This document shows, in pieces, positions 1 to 4,743 of a stretch of DNA of 5,388 bases. Position numbers and translations under genes: made by a program. Where the stretch lies: NCBI GenBank assembly GCA_023139225.1, contig JAGLNZ010000529.1:1-5388 (forward strand), in the 5' to 3' direction. Below the pieces are notes generated by a model. The model searched no databases. It saw nothing but the letters and a program-made list of their open reading frames with translations, and had not been told where the DNA came from. This DNA comes from Desulfobacula sp. (GTDB lineage: Bacteria > Desulfobacterota > Desulfobacteria > Desulfobacterales > Desulfobacteraceae). Positions within the stretch are counted from its first letter, which is position 1. Each line of letters begins with the position of its first letter.

Positions 1-856
1 CGGCCATATCCACAATATAAACAACGATAGAGGTCGTTCCCAGATCCACGGCCATTCCAAATGAATGTTTTTGGTTGTTTGCCGGGCTGACATCAACAAT
101 TTCCGAGGAACATTTTTTCCATAGTACAGAAGTGACGACCTTCCATTCATCATCCCGTACAGACTCTGTCAACTGACGCATCACCCTGATATTGGTGCTC
201 ATTTTGGACGTATCATATCCAAGCTTTTTGAGCTGGCGTTTCAGCCGGTCAAGATCACTGACAGTATCCTCCATTGTGGGCAAATCAAGTTGCAGAAGGA
301 CTTTTTCTACAATGGGTTCTATTTTTTCTACAAGGCCTGAAAGCTTTTTTGTGGCTGACTCTCCCATTCCGGCGGCTTTTAGTTTCTTTTCAATGGTCTC
401 TTCGGGAATTTTGACAATGATATCTTCAAAAATTTTTGACTGACAGGCAAGGACATAGCCCTTTTCTTTTTCTTTGTCACTTAAAAGGGAGGTTTTTTCA
501 GAGTCCACCTTACCGGATTCTATGATAAGTTTACACTTTCCACATGATCCCTTACCATTACATGATGCATTGATGTAAATATCTGCTTTTTGGGAAGCGT
601 CTAATAAATTTGTACCCGTGTTGACGATAACTTTTTTTCCCCCCGGCTCGAAAGTAACGGCGTATTCTTTTTGAGCAGGTACATCCTTTGAAGATTCAAA
701 TCCTTTTTTCGTAATAAAATAAATTGGGCAGGAAGGTCTGAATTTGCAATATATATCAGGATCTCGGCATTCCAGACATTCCTCGCAAAGGTAAATATTG
801 TGTTTCATACAGATATAATTGGTTTCCCGATCAGGATGATTGATGCATTTGCCCAT
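1..856 (-). CDS. 2Fe-2S ferredoxin/ASKHA protein, RACo-like corrinoid reactivase (partial, N-terminal 285 aa)
   Basis: The frame is open from the ATG at 856 to the left edge of the window, so the C-terminal part is missing; relatives are usually about 600 residues or more. Residues 1-45 are cysteine-rich: C4-x2-H7, C16-x2-H19, C24-x2-C27-x2-C30, C37 and C43, resembling a B-box-type zinc site. Residues 64-150 form a plant-type 2Fe-2S ferredoxin domain with ligands C99-x5-C105-x2-C108 and C138. A charged linker (about 155-260) leads to the first phosphate-binding motif of an ASKHA ATPase fold (FGMAVDLGTTS, 267-276). Proteins of this build (DUF4445/RACo) use ATP and an Fe-S electron to reduce inactive Co(II) corrinoid on methyltransferases or the corrinoid Fe-S protein. 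The start is supported by GGAGG (862-866) five bases upstream. It lies 33 bases after the thioredoxin stop, so the two are probably co-transcribed. The family call is firm; the corrinoid role is inferred because no methyltransferase is in view. Confidence 0.85.
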   Translation of the reverse strand, partial: MGKCINHPDRETNYICMKHNIYLCEECLECRDPDIYCKFRPSCPIYFITKKGFESSKDVPAQKEYAVTFEPGGKKVIVNTGTNLLDASQKADIYINASCNGKGSCGKCKLIIESGKVDSEKTSLLSDKEKEKGYVLACQSKIFEDIIVKIPEETIEKKLKAAGMGESATKKLSGLVEKIEPIVEKVLLQLDLPTMEDTVSDLDRLKRQLKKLGYDTSKMSTNIRVMRQLTESVRDDEWKVVTSVLWKKCSSEIVDVSPANNQKHSFGMAVDLGTTSIVVYIVDMA

Positions 857-889
857 TTGAACCTCCGGTTTTTTATAATAACTCAGCTT

Positions 890-1189
890 TTATATCACGT
901 CATCCAGGCTCTTTGCAATGGTGGTTTCAGATTGAAGACCAACAAATCTTTTAATCTCTTTGCCATCCTTAAAAAGGATTAATGTAGGAATGCTTTGAAC
1001 CATATATTTAGTAGCCAATGCTCTGTCTTCATCAATATTAATTTCAATGATAGATGCACGATTCTGATAGGTATTGATCAATTTTTTGATGACAGGTTCC
1101 TGCGCTTTACAAGGAGCGCACCAAGCTGCATTAAAATCAACGAGTGTAACACCATTGTCTATCGTTTCCTGAAATTGATTTGTAGCCAT
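890..1189 (-). CDS. Small thioredoxin with WCAPC active site
   Basis: This 99-residue protein covers the thioredoxin fold almost exactly. It has a beta strand VTLVDFNA (14-21), the active site W23-C24-A25-P26-C27-K28, the central strand IIEINIDED (47-55), the cis-proline loop SIPT (66-69, P68), and ILFKDGKEIKRFVG (71-84). There is no signal peptide, so it should be cytoplasmic and act as a dithiol reductant. The usual thioredoxin motif is WCGPC; alanine for glycine occurs in side-branch thioredoxins and may alter redox potential or partner choice. The start is supported by a strong AGGAGGTT (1198-1205) eight bases upstream. It is the first gene of a minus-strand pair with the Fe-S/ASKHA gene and diverges from a sigma54-controlled unit, so it may serve that locus rather than be the housekeeping thioredoxin. 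Confidence 0.93.
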   Translation of the reverse strand: MATNQFQETIDNGVTLVDFNAAWCAPCKAQEPVIKKLINTYQNRASIIEINIDEDRALATKYMVQSIPTLILFKDGKEIKRFVGLQSETTIAKSLDDVI

Positions 1190-1197
1190 TTTTAATT

Positions 1198-1205
1198 AAC
1201 CTCCT
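1198..1205 (-). promoter_or_regulatory. Strong ribosome binding site of the thioredoxin gene
   Basis: On the minus strand this reads AGGAGGTT, a near-perfect match to the 16S rRNA tail, eight bases before the ATG at 1189. It fixes the thioredoxin start. Confidence 0.85.
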
Positions 1206-1374
1206 AAAATGATATGATAAAATAATTAGTATAAATAATTACTATAGTCAAAAAGTATGCCACCTGTTATTTTTATGCCATTGATAGATGTTGTAACATA
1301 TTGAAAATATATAATATAATTTAAAAAATTTTCTAAATTTATTATAATATTGTTGCTCTACTTAAAAAAAGGAG
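1206..1374. other. AT-rich intergenic tract without a gene
   Basis: This stretch between the thioredoxin leader and the first operator-like repeat has no credible coding frame. It is very AT-rich, especially 1297-1360, with runs of alternating and clustered A/T that suggest a curved or easily melted segment. It contains the incomplete palindrome ATGTTGTAACAT (1288-1299) and two minus-strand copies of TGGCATA (1256-1262 and 1274-1280). The promoter of the thioredoxin operon should lie here. No terminator or stable RNA structure was seen. Confidence 0.6.
1247..1262 (-). promoter_or_regulatory. Possible sigma54-like promoter of the thioredoxin operon
   Basis: Read on the minus strand the site is TGGCATA-N4-TTGAC. 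The -24 half is good and the spacing is exactly right, but the -12 half has GA where sigma54 promoters have GC. The predicted start near 1235 would give a leader of about 45 bases. The same TTGACT could instead be a sigma70 -35 box, but no good -10 box sits at 16-18 bases from it. This is a weak call that rests partly on the divergent sigma54 activator nearby. Confidence 0.3.
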
Positions 1375-1408
1375 CGTTACTTTATTGAAACGGTTTCGAT
1401 TTGTAACG
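1375..1408. promoter_or_regulatory. Nested inverted repeat, probable upstream activator site
   Basis: CGTTAC (1375-1380) and GTAACG (1403-1408) form an inverted repeat. Concentric with it is the 11-base palindrome GAAACGGTTTC (1387-1397); the two centres differ by half a base. The centre lies about 97 bases upstream of the predicted start of the sigma54 promoter at 1463-1478, the normal position of an enhancer for a bacterial enhancer-binding protein. The same GTAACG hexamer recurs in the regulator promoter at 1716-1731. Binding by the regulator encoded at 1785-3194 is inferred. Confidence 0.6.
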
Positions 1409-1462
1409 GTTTTTGACAAATACAATATCATAGATACTATATAATCAACGGAATTATCTGAA

Positions 1463-1478
1463 TGGCATAACCTTTGCT
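1463..1478 (+). promoter_or_regulatory. Sigma54 (RpoN) promoter, -24/-12
   Basis: The sequence TGGCATA-N4-TTGCT matches the sigma54 consensus TGGCACG-N4-TTGCW at all the key positions, with GG and GC at the required spacing. Transcription should begin near 1489, about 40 bases before the ATG at 1530. The first reading frame downstream is the small UGA-containing gene, and there is no terminator before the regulator at 1785, so read-through into the regulator is possible. A palindromic activator site lies upstream at 1375-1408 and a sigma54 activator is encoded downstream. Confidence 0.8.
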
Positions 1479-1529
1479 TTTATATAATTTCGGCAATTAT
1501 GCAGGAAACCCGTAACCATGAGGTCAAAT

Positions 1530-1688
1530 ATGAAAGATATGATTTATGTTCTTCTTTTCCTGGGGATTTATATCCTGATACAGGTGTATATCCTTCCTAA
1601 AATGGGGATCTCCACCTGAATGAAAGATGCCTGTCAGGTGACAGACAATAAAAAAATCCAAAAAAAAATACCCGAAGATAAACTTTAA
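1530..1688 (+). CDS. Probable small membrane selenoprotein with in-frame UGA (Sec30) and U-x4-C motif
   Basis: The frame encodes 52 residues if the UGA at 1617-1619 is read as selenocysteine, or 29 if it is a stop. Residues 4-23 are a single hydrophobic helix (MIYVLLFLGIYILIQVYILP). They are followed by PKMGIST, then U30-M-K-D-A-C35 and a lysine-rich tail ending at TAA (1686-1688). The lysine-rich tail suggests the Sec/Cys end faces the cytoplasm. A hairpin at 1631-1644 lies where a bacterial SECIS should be. The start at 1530 is favoured by GAGGT (1520-1524) five bases upstream; an in-frame ATG at 1518 would add four residues. It is the first frame after the sigma54 promoter at 1463-1478. 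I do not recognise the family with certainty. A selenol/thiol pair suggests a redox role, perhaps with the neighbouring thioredoxin. A7 and A9 runs (1650-1656, 1660-1668) make the tail frame vulnerable to sequence error. The alternative is a 29-residue membrane peptide with a real stop. Confidence 0.68.
1617..1649 (+). promoter_or_regulatory. Bacterial SECIS-like element after UGA
   Basis: The UGA at 1617-1619 is followed by a hairpin with five Watson-Crick pairs, CUGUC (1631-1635) with GACAG (1640-1644), closing the tetraloop AGGU (1636-1639). Two more pairs are possible beyond a single mismatch (G1629-C1646 and U1628-A1647). The loop begins 16 bases after the UGA. In E. coli fdhF the loop that SelB reads is also AGGU-led and starts about 17 bases after the UGA. 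Spacing, loop sequence and position in frame therefore all agree with a SelB-binding element. Confidence 0.68.
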
Positions 1689-1709
1689 GGTTTAAAAACG
1701 TTCCTGGTA

Positions 1710-1738
1710 TTGACAGTAACGGTAACGTTACCTATATT
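1710..1738 (+). promoter_or_regulatory. Sigma70-type promoter of the regulator gene
   Basis: A perfect -35 box TTGACA (1710-1715) and a -10 box TATATT (1733-1738, five of six) are separated by exactly 17 bases. Transcription should start near 1745, giving a leader of about 40 bases before the ATG at 1785. The spacer is filled by an operator-like palindrome, so a protein bound there would block RNA polymerase. Confidence 0.72.
1716..1732. promoter_or_regulatory. Operator-like palindrome inside the promoter spacer
   Basis: GGTAACGTTACC (1721-1732) is a perfect 12-base palindrome, preceded by an extra direct copy of GTAACG (1716-1721). It occupies the whole spacer between the -35 and -10 boxes. 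The hexamer is shared with the inverted repeat at 1375-1408, so one protein may bind both. Autorepression by the regulator at 1785 is the simplest reading. A LacI-family repressor encoded elsewhere is an alternative, since such operators often have a central CG. Confidence 0.62.
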
Positions 1739-1758
1739 TATGTTTCAACCTAAGATAG

Positions 1759-1768
1759 ATAACGTTAT
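1759..1768. promoter_or_regulatory. Second AACGTT palindrome in the regulator leader
   Basis: ATAACGTTAT is a perfect 10-base palindrome. Its centre lies 37 bases (about 3.5 helical turns) downstream of the centre of the spacer palindrome at 1721-1732. It may be a second, weaker operator; with such AT-rich flanks chance is also possible. Confidence 0.4.
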
Positions 1769-1784
1769 ATAATAAGGATAAGAC

Positions 1785-3194
1785 ATGGAAACCTATCAAT
1801 TATGGAATGTTAATTTTTTAAACCAGATTCTTGATACTATGGCAGAAGGTCTTTTCACTCTGGATGACCAGGGCATCATAACATCCTGGAACAAGTCAAT
1901 GGAAAAAATCAGTGGTTATTCTGAACAGGAAGCTCTCGGAAGCACATGCCATCTGATTGAATGCAGCAGGTGTTTTGGAAAAGAGTGCCCGGCCGATATT
2001 AATAAATGCGGTGTAATCAAGCATGGAAAAACAGAAGCCAAAGAATGTTTTATCAAGCACAAGAACGGACATAATGTTGCCGTAATTAAAAATGCAAGGC
2101 TTGCACGTGATGATAATGATCAGATTCTTGGAATTGTTGAAACAATTACGGATCTGACCGAATTAAAAAAAGCAAAAAAGACTGCAGAAGAGGCTCAAAA
2201 AAAGCTTAAAAAAGTCTACCGCCTTGGCAATATTATTGGAAAAAGTGCTGTAATGCAAAATGTTTTTGATGCCATACGGGCTGCAGCGAACAGCCGTGCC
2301 ACTGTGCTGATCCAGGGTGAAAGCGGGACTGGAAAGGAACTGGTTGCCGGAGCCATTCATTATAATAGTGCAGGGGATGCTGGTCCTTTGATAACGGTAA
2401 ATTGTTCCGCTCTTTCCGAAACCTTGCTTGAAAGTGAACTGTTTGGTCATGTTAAAGGCTCATTTACCGGGGCTCACAAAGATAGGAAAGGCAGATTTGA
2501 GGAAGCTGACGGGGGGACTATTTTCCTTGATGAAATTGGGGAATTGACCCCATATATGCAGATTAAACTGCTTCGAGTCCTCCAGGAAAGAGAAATCGAA
2601 AGGGTAGGGGACTCAAAAAAAAGAAAGATTGATATCAGAATTATTGCGGCGACCCATAAAAATCTTTATGACCTGACTCAGCAGGGAAAATTTAGAGAAG
2701 ATCTATTTTATCGGTTAAAGGTTTTTCCCATTACTGTTCCCCCTTTAAGAAAACGCCGCGAAGACATCCCGATACTTGTCAGTCATTTTATTAAAAAGGG
2801 AAATAAAAGGGAGAACAAATCCATAAAAATGGTTGATACACAAGGAATGAAACGCTTGATGGAACACCCATGGCCTGGAAACATAAGGGAACTTGAGAAT
2901 GCCATTGAACATGCTTTTGTTATCTGTAATTCAAATCGGATTGAACTCCAAGACCTGCCTGTGGAGATCAGGGAAAACCAGGGGCACTTGAGAAGCAGTT
3001 CTCCTATTAATGATCCGATCCAAACCAGATCATATAGTGCTGATAAGATTGCAAAGCTGACAAAATCGGATCTTTTAAAATTGCTCGAAGAGTGTAATTG
3101 GAACAAGGCAGAAGTGGGTCGACGAATTCAAAAAAGCCGAACCTCTGTGTGGAAATACATGAAAAAATGGGATATTCCATTGCAAAAGCCCTGA
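1785..3194 (+). CDS. Sigma54-dependent transcriptional activator, Cys-rich PAS-AAA+-Fis-type HTH
   Basis: This 469-residue protein is a complete bacterial enhancer-binding protein. Residues 10-125 are a PAS sensor (GLFTLDDQGIITSWNKSME, 22-40; IVETITDLTE, 117-126) carrying C55, C60, C63, C68, C75 and C88, a set that could bind metal or an Fe-S cluster or form disulfides. A charged helix (125-145) leads to the AAA+ domain. That domain has Walker A GESGTGKE (178-185), the sigma54-contact loop GSFTGA (225-230, serine replacing the usual alanine), Walker B GTIFLDE (244-250), sensor I around 283-291, and the arginine-finger region FREDLFYRL (303-311). A Fis-type helix-turn-helix ends the protein (about 428-462). 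No receiver domain is present, so it senses a signal directly. The start is supported by AAGGA (1774-1778). It likely drives the sigma54 promoter at 1463 and represses itself through the palindrome at 1721-1732. The signal is unknown; redox or metal state is inferred. Confidence 0.95.
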   Translation: METYQLWNVNFLNQILDTMAEGLFTLDDQGIITSWNKSMEKISGYSEQEALGSTCHLIECSRCFGKECPADINKCGVIKHGKTEAKECFIKHKNGHNVAVIKNARLARDDNDQILGIVETITDLTELKKAKKTAEEAQKKLKKVYRLGNIIGKSAVMQNVFDAIRAAANSRATVLIQGESGTGKELVAGAIHYNSAGDAGPLITVNCSALSETLLESELFGHVKGSFTGAHKDRKGRFEEADGGTIFLDEIGELTPYMQIKLLRVLQEREIERVGDSKKRKIDIRIIAATHKNLYDLTQQGKFREDLFYRLKVFPITVPPLRKRREDIPILVSHFIKKGNKRENKSIKMVDTQGMKRLMEHPWPGNIRELENAIEHAFVICNSNRIELQDLPVEIRENQGHLRSSSPINDPIQTRSYSADKIAKLTKSDLLKLLEECNWNKAEVGRRIQKSRTSVWKYMKKWDIPLQKP

Positions 3195-3208
3195 AATAAA
3201 AAAAGAGC

Positions 3209-3243
3209 AAAAGCCTTGAGGCAAAGTTCCGGCAAGGCTTTTT
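3209..3243. terminator. Bidirectional rho-independent terminator
   Basis: AAAAGCCTTG (3209-3218) pairs with CAAGGCTTTT (3233-3242) around a 14-base loop and is followed by a T run on the plus strand. On the minus strand the same stem is followed by more T-rich sequence (complement of 3197-3204). It sits between the convergent stops of the sigma54 activator (3194) and livF (3255) and should end both transcripts. Confidence 0.85.
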
Positions 3244-3254
3244 ACTGGTTTTAT

Positions 3255-3968
3255 TTAAGCGCCAAGATACGCTTTTTTAACATCCGGGTTATTGAGCAAT
3301 TCATCTGCAGGTCCTTCAAGAACAAGAGAACCATTCTCTATTACATAACCTCTCTGGGCGAATTTCAAGGCGAGTCGGGCATTCTGTTCAACCAGCAAAA
3401 TGGTCGTACCCAATTTGTTGATTTCGCTTAATGCATCAAACATTTCAAGCATGAGAAGAGGGGCCAGTCCCATGGAAGGTTCATCTAAAAGCATGATTTT
3501 TCGGCCGCTCATGTAACCCCTTCCAACAGACAGCATCTGCTGTTCACCACCGGACAAAGTCCCTGCAAGCTGGTCTTTTCTCTCATCAAGTCTTGGGAAC
3601 AGATTAAACACCCATTTTTTGTCCTTTTTAATTTGATCGGTGTCTTTTCTGGCAAAACAGGCAAGGGTGAGATTTTCTGTTACCGTGAGATTTCCAAAAA
3701 TTCTTCTTCCTTCAGGTACGTGAGATATGCCTAACTTTGAAACAACTTTATCCGTACTGTATTTAAGAAGATCTTTGCCTTCAAATTCAATAACAGATCC
3801 TTCCTCTGACGGAATCATCCTGGAAATTGCCCTTAAAATAGTACTTTTCCCGGCACCATTGGCACCGATAATGGTTAAAAGTTCACCTGCTTCAACGCTG
3901 AAATCAATTCCGTGAAGTGCCTTAATCTTTTCGTAGGAAACCCTTAAATTTTTAACTTTAAGCTGCAT
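3255..3968 (-). CDS. livF: Branched-chain amino-acid-type ABC transporter ATP-binding protein LivF
   Basis: This is the 237-residue ATPase that pairs with LivG to power uptake through LivH/LivM at the inner membrane. It shows Walker A GANGAGKS (35-42), the LivF-typical VPEGRRIF in the Q-loop region (84-91), signature LSGGEQQ (138-144), Walker B IMLLDEP (158-164) and SMGLAPLL (165-172). VEQN (193-196) has glutamine at the switch-histidine position, as is usual for LivF. Length is normal for the family. Its ATG overlaps the livG stop by one base (TGATG), which implies translational coupling, and AAGGAGGA (3978-3985) lies within the end of livG. It is the last gene of the operon, 12 bases before the shared terminator. 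The substrate could be leucine, isoleucine and valine, or another amide or amino acid, and cannot be read from the ATPase. Confidence 0.95.
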   Translation of the reverse strand: MQLKVKNLRVSYEKIKALHGIDFSVEAGELLTIIGANGAGKSTILRAISRMIPSEEGSVIEFEGKDLLKYSTDKVVSKLGISHVPEGRRIFGNLTVTENLTLACFARKDTDQIKKDKKWVFNLFPRLDERKDQLAGTLSGGEQQMLSVGRGYMSGRKIMLLDEPSMGLAPLLMLEMFDALSEINKLGTTILLVEQNARLALKFAQRGYVIENGSLVLEGPADELLNNPDVKKAYLGA

Positions 3969-4741
3969 CAGGTTAGATCCTCCTTGCCAAGATAAGCCTC
4001 AATAACTTCAGGATTATTCTGAATCTCCTCAGGGGGTCCTTCTGCAATGAGTTCACCAAATACCAGGGTTTGAACATACTGGCATAATTCCATTACAAAT
4101 TTCATCCTGTGTTCAATCAGAAAGATGGCCACTTTAAAATCCTGATGGACCTGCCGGATAATTTTTATCATTTGAACCAGTTCATCCGGTGTCATTCCTG
4201 CGGTGGGTTCATCAAGAAAAAGGATTTTCGGATTGGTTGCCATGGCTCTTGCCATTTCTACACGCCTTTGTGCACCATAGGGCAGACTGGTAACCAGTTG
4301 ATCTGCATGGTGCTTGATATTAAACAGTTCAAGCAGTTTATAGGAGTTTTCTTCAATCCGGGTTTCCTGCTGCCTGCATTTGGGAGTATTAAAAAATGCT
4401 CCGATCAGACCGTAGGATAATTGTGAATAGTGAGCCATTTTAATATGATCCAGAACATTCATGTGTCTCCATAACGCAATGTTTTGAAATGTTCTGCCCA
4501 ATCCTTTGGCAGCAATTTCATTGGTTTCAAGCCCTTTTATATTTTCGTTTTCAAGGGTAATAGAGCCTTCTGTCGGCGTATAGACACCTGTAATTAAATT
4601 AAATATAGTCGTCTTTCCCGCACCGTTAGGGCCGATAAGTCCTGTGATCTGCCGGGGTTCGATATTTAGATTATAATTATGTACGGCTCTAAGACCCCCA
4701 AAATAATGCGTCATTTTATTAACATTGAGCAATGCTGACAT
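3968..4741 (-). CDS. livG: Branched-chain amino-acid-type ABC transporter ATP-binding protein LivG
   Basis: This 257-residue ATPase is the partner of LivF. Motifs in order are Walker A GPNGAGKT (37-44), Q-loop GRTFQNI (82-88, Q86), the LivG-specific insertion around 100-150, signature LPYGAQRR (153-160), Walker B ILFLDEP (173-179), TAGMTPDE (180-187) and switch histidine in IEH (H211). The signature usually reads LSYGxQRR; proline replaces serine here, which is a mild departure. The C-terminal LIAEGPPEEI...VIEAYLG is typical of the family. The gene starts two bases after the livM stop, with AAGGAG (4749-4754) inside the end of livM, and it runs straight into livF. Confidence 0.95.
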   Translation of the reverse strand: MSALLNVNKMTHYFGGLRAVHNYNLNIEPRQITGLIGPNGAGKTTIFNLITGVYTPTEGSITLENENIKGLETNEIAAKGLGRTFQNIALWRHMNVLDHIKMAHYSQLSYGLIGAFFNTPKCRQQETRIEENSYKLLELFNIKHHADQLVTSLPYGAQRRVEMARAMATNPKILFLDEPTAGMTPDELVQMIKIIRQVHQDFKVAIFLIEHRMKFVMELCQYVQTLVFGELIAEGPPEEIQNNPEVIEAYLGKEDLT

Positions 4742-4743
4742 GG

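Noticed and set aside
192..443. Plus-strand frame of 83 codons.
   Set aside because: It lies opposite the ASKHA/ferredoxin gene, is serine/phenylalanine-rich, and has no domain or ribosome binding site; it is the antisense shadow of a well-supported gene.
1265..1280. A second minus-strand TGGCATA considered as a sigma54 promoter.
   Set aside because: At the -12 position it has TAACA with no GC, so only half of the element is present.
1443..1456. IHF-like site AATCAA...TTA between the activator site and the sigma54 promoter.
   Set aside because: The position is ideal for IHF, but the gap between the two halves is five bases instead of four, so the match is not good enough in AT-rich DNA.
1620..1688. 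Separate 22-codon gene starting at the ATG right after the UGA (TGAATG reinitiation).
   Set aside because: The peptide is short and lysine-rich with no own ribosome binding site. The in-frame position after UGA and the SECIS-like hairpin favour one continuous selenoprotein, though reinitiation cannot be fully excluded.
1680..1700. Possible terminator after the small UGA gene (AAACTTTAAGGTTT).
   Set aside because: The stem would leave almost no loop and is weak and AT-rich, with no following T run, so read-through into the regulator remains possible.
2163..2450. Minus-strand frame of 95 codons inside the sigma54 activator.
   Set aside because: It is antisense to the AAA+ domain, where the plus-strand frame has every expected motif; the low-complexity end comes from the AAAAAG repeats of the linker.
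2783..3210. Two minus-strand frames opposite the C-terminal part of the activator and the terminator.
   Set aside because: They overlap each other and a confirmed helix-turn-helix coding region and have no recognisable protein features.
4109..4420. Plus-strand frame of 103 codons.
   Set aside because: It is antisense to livG, whose ABC motifs are all intact, so it is a shadow.
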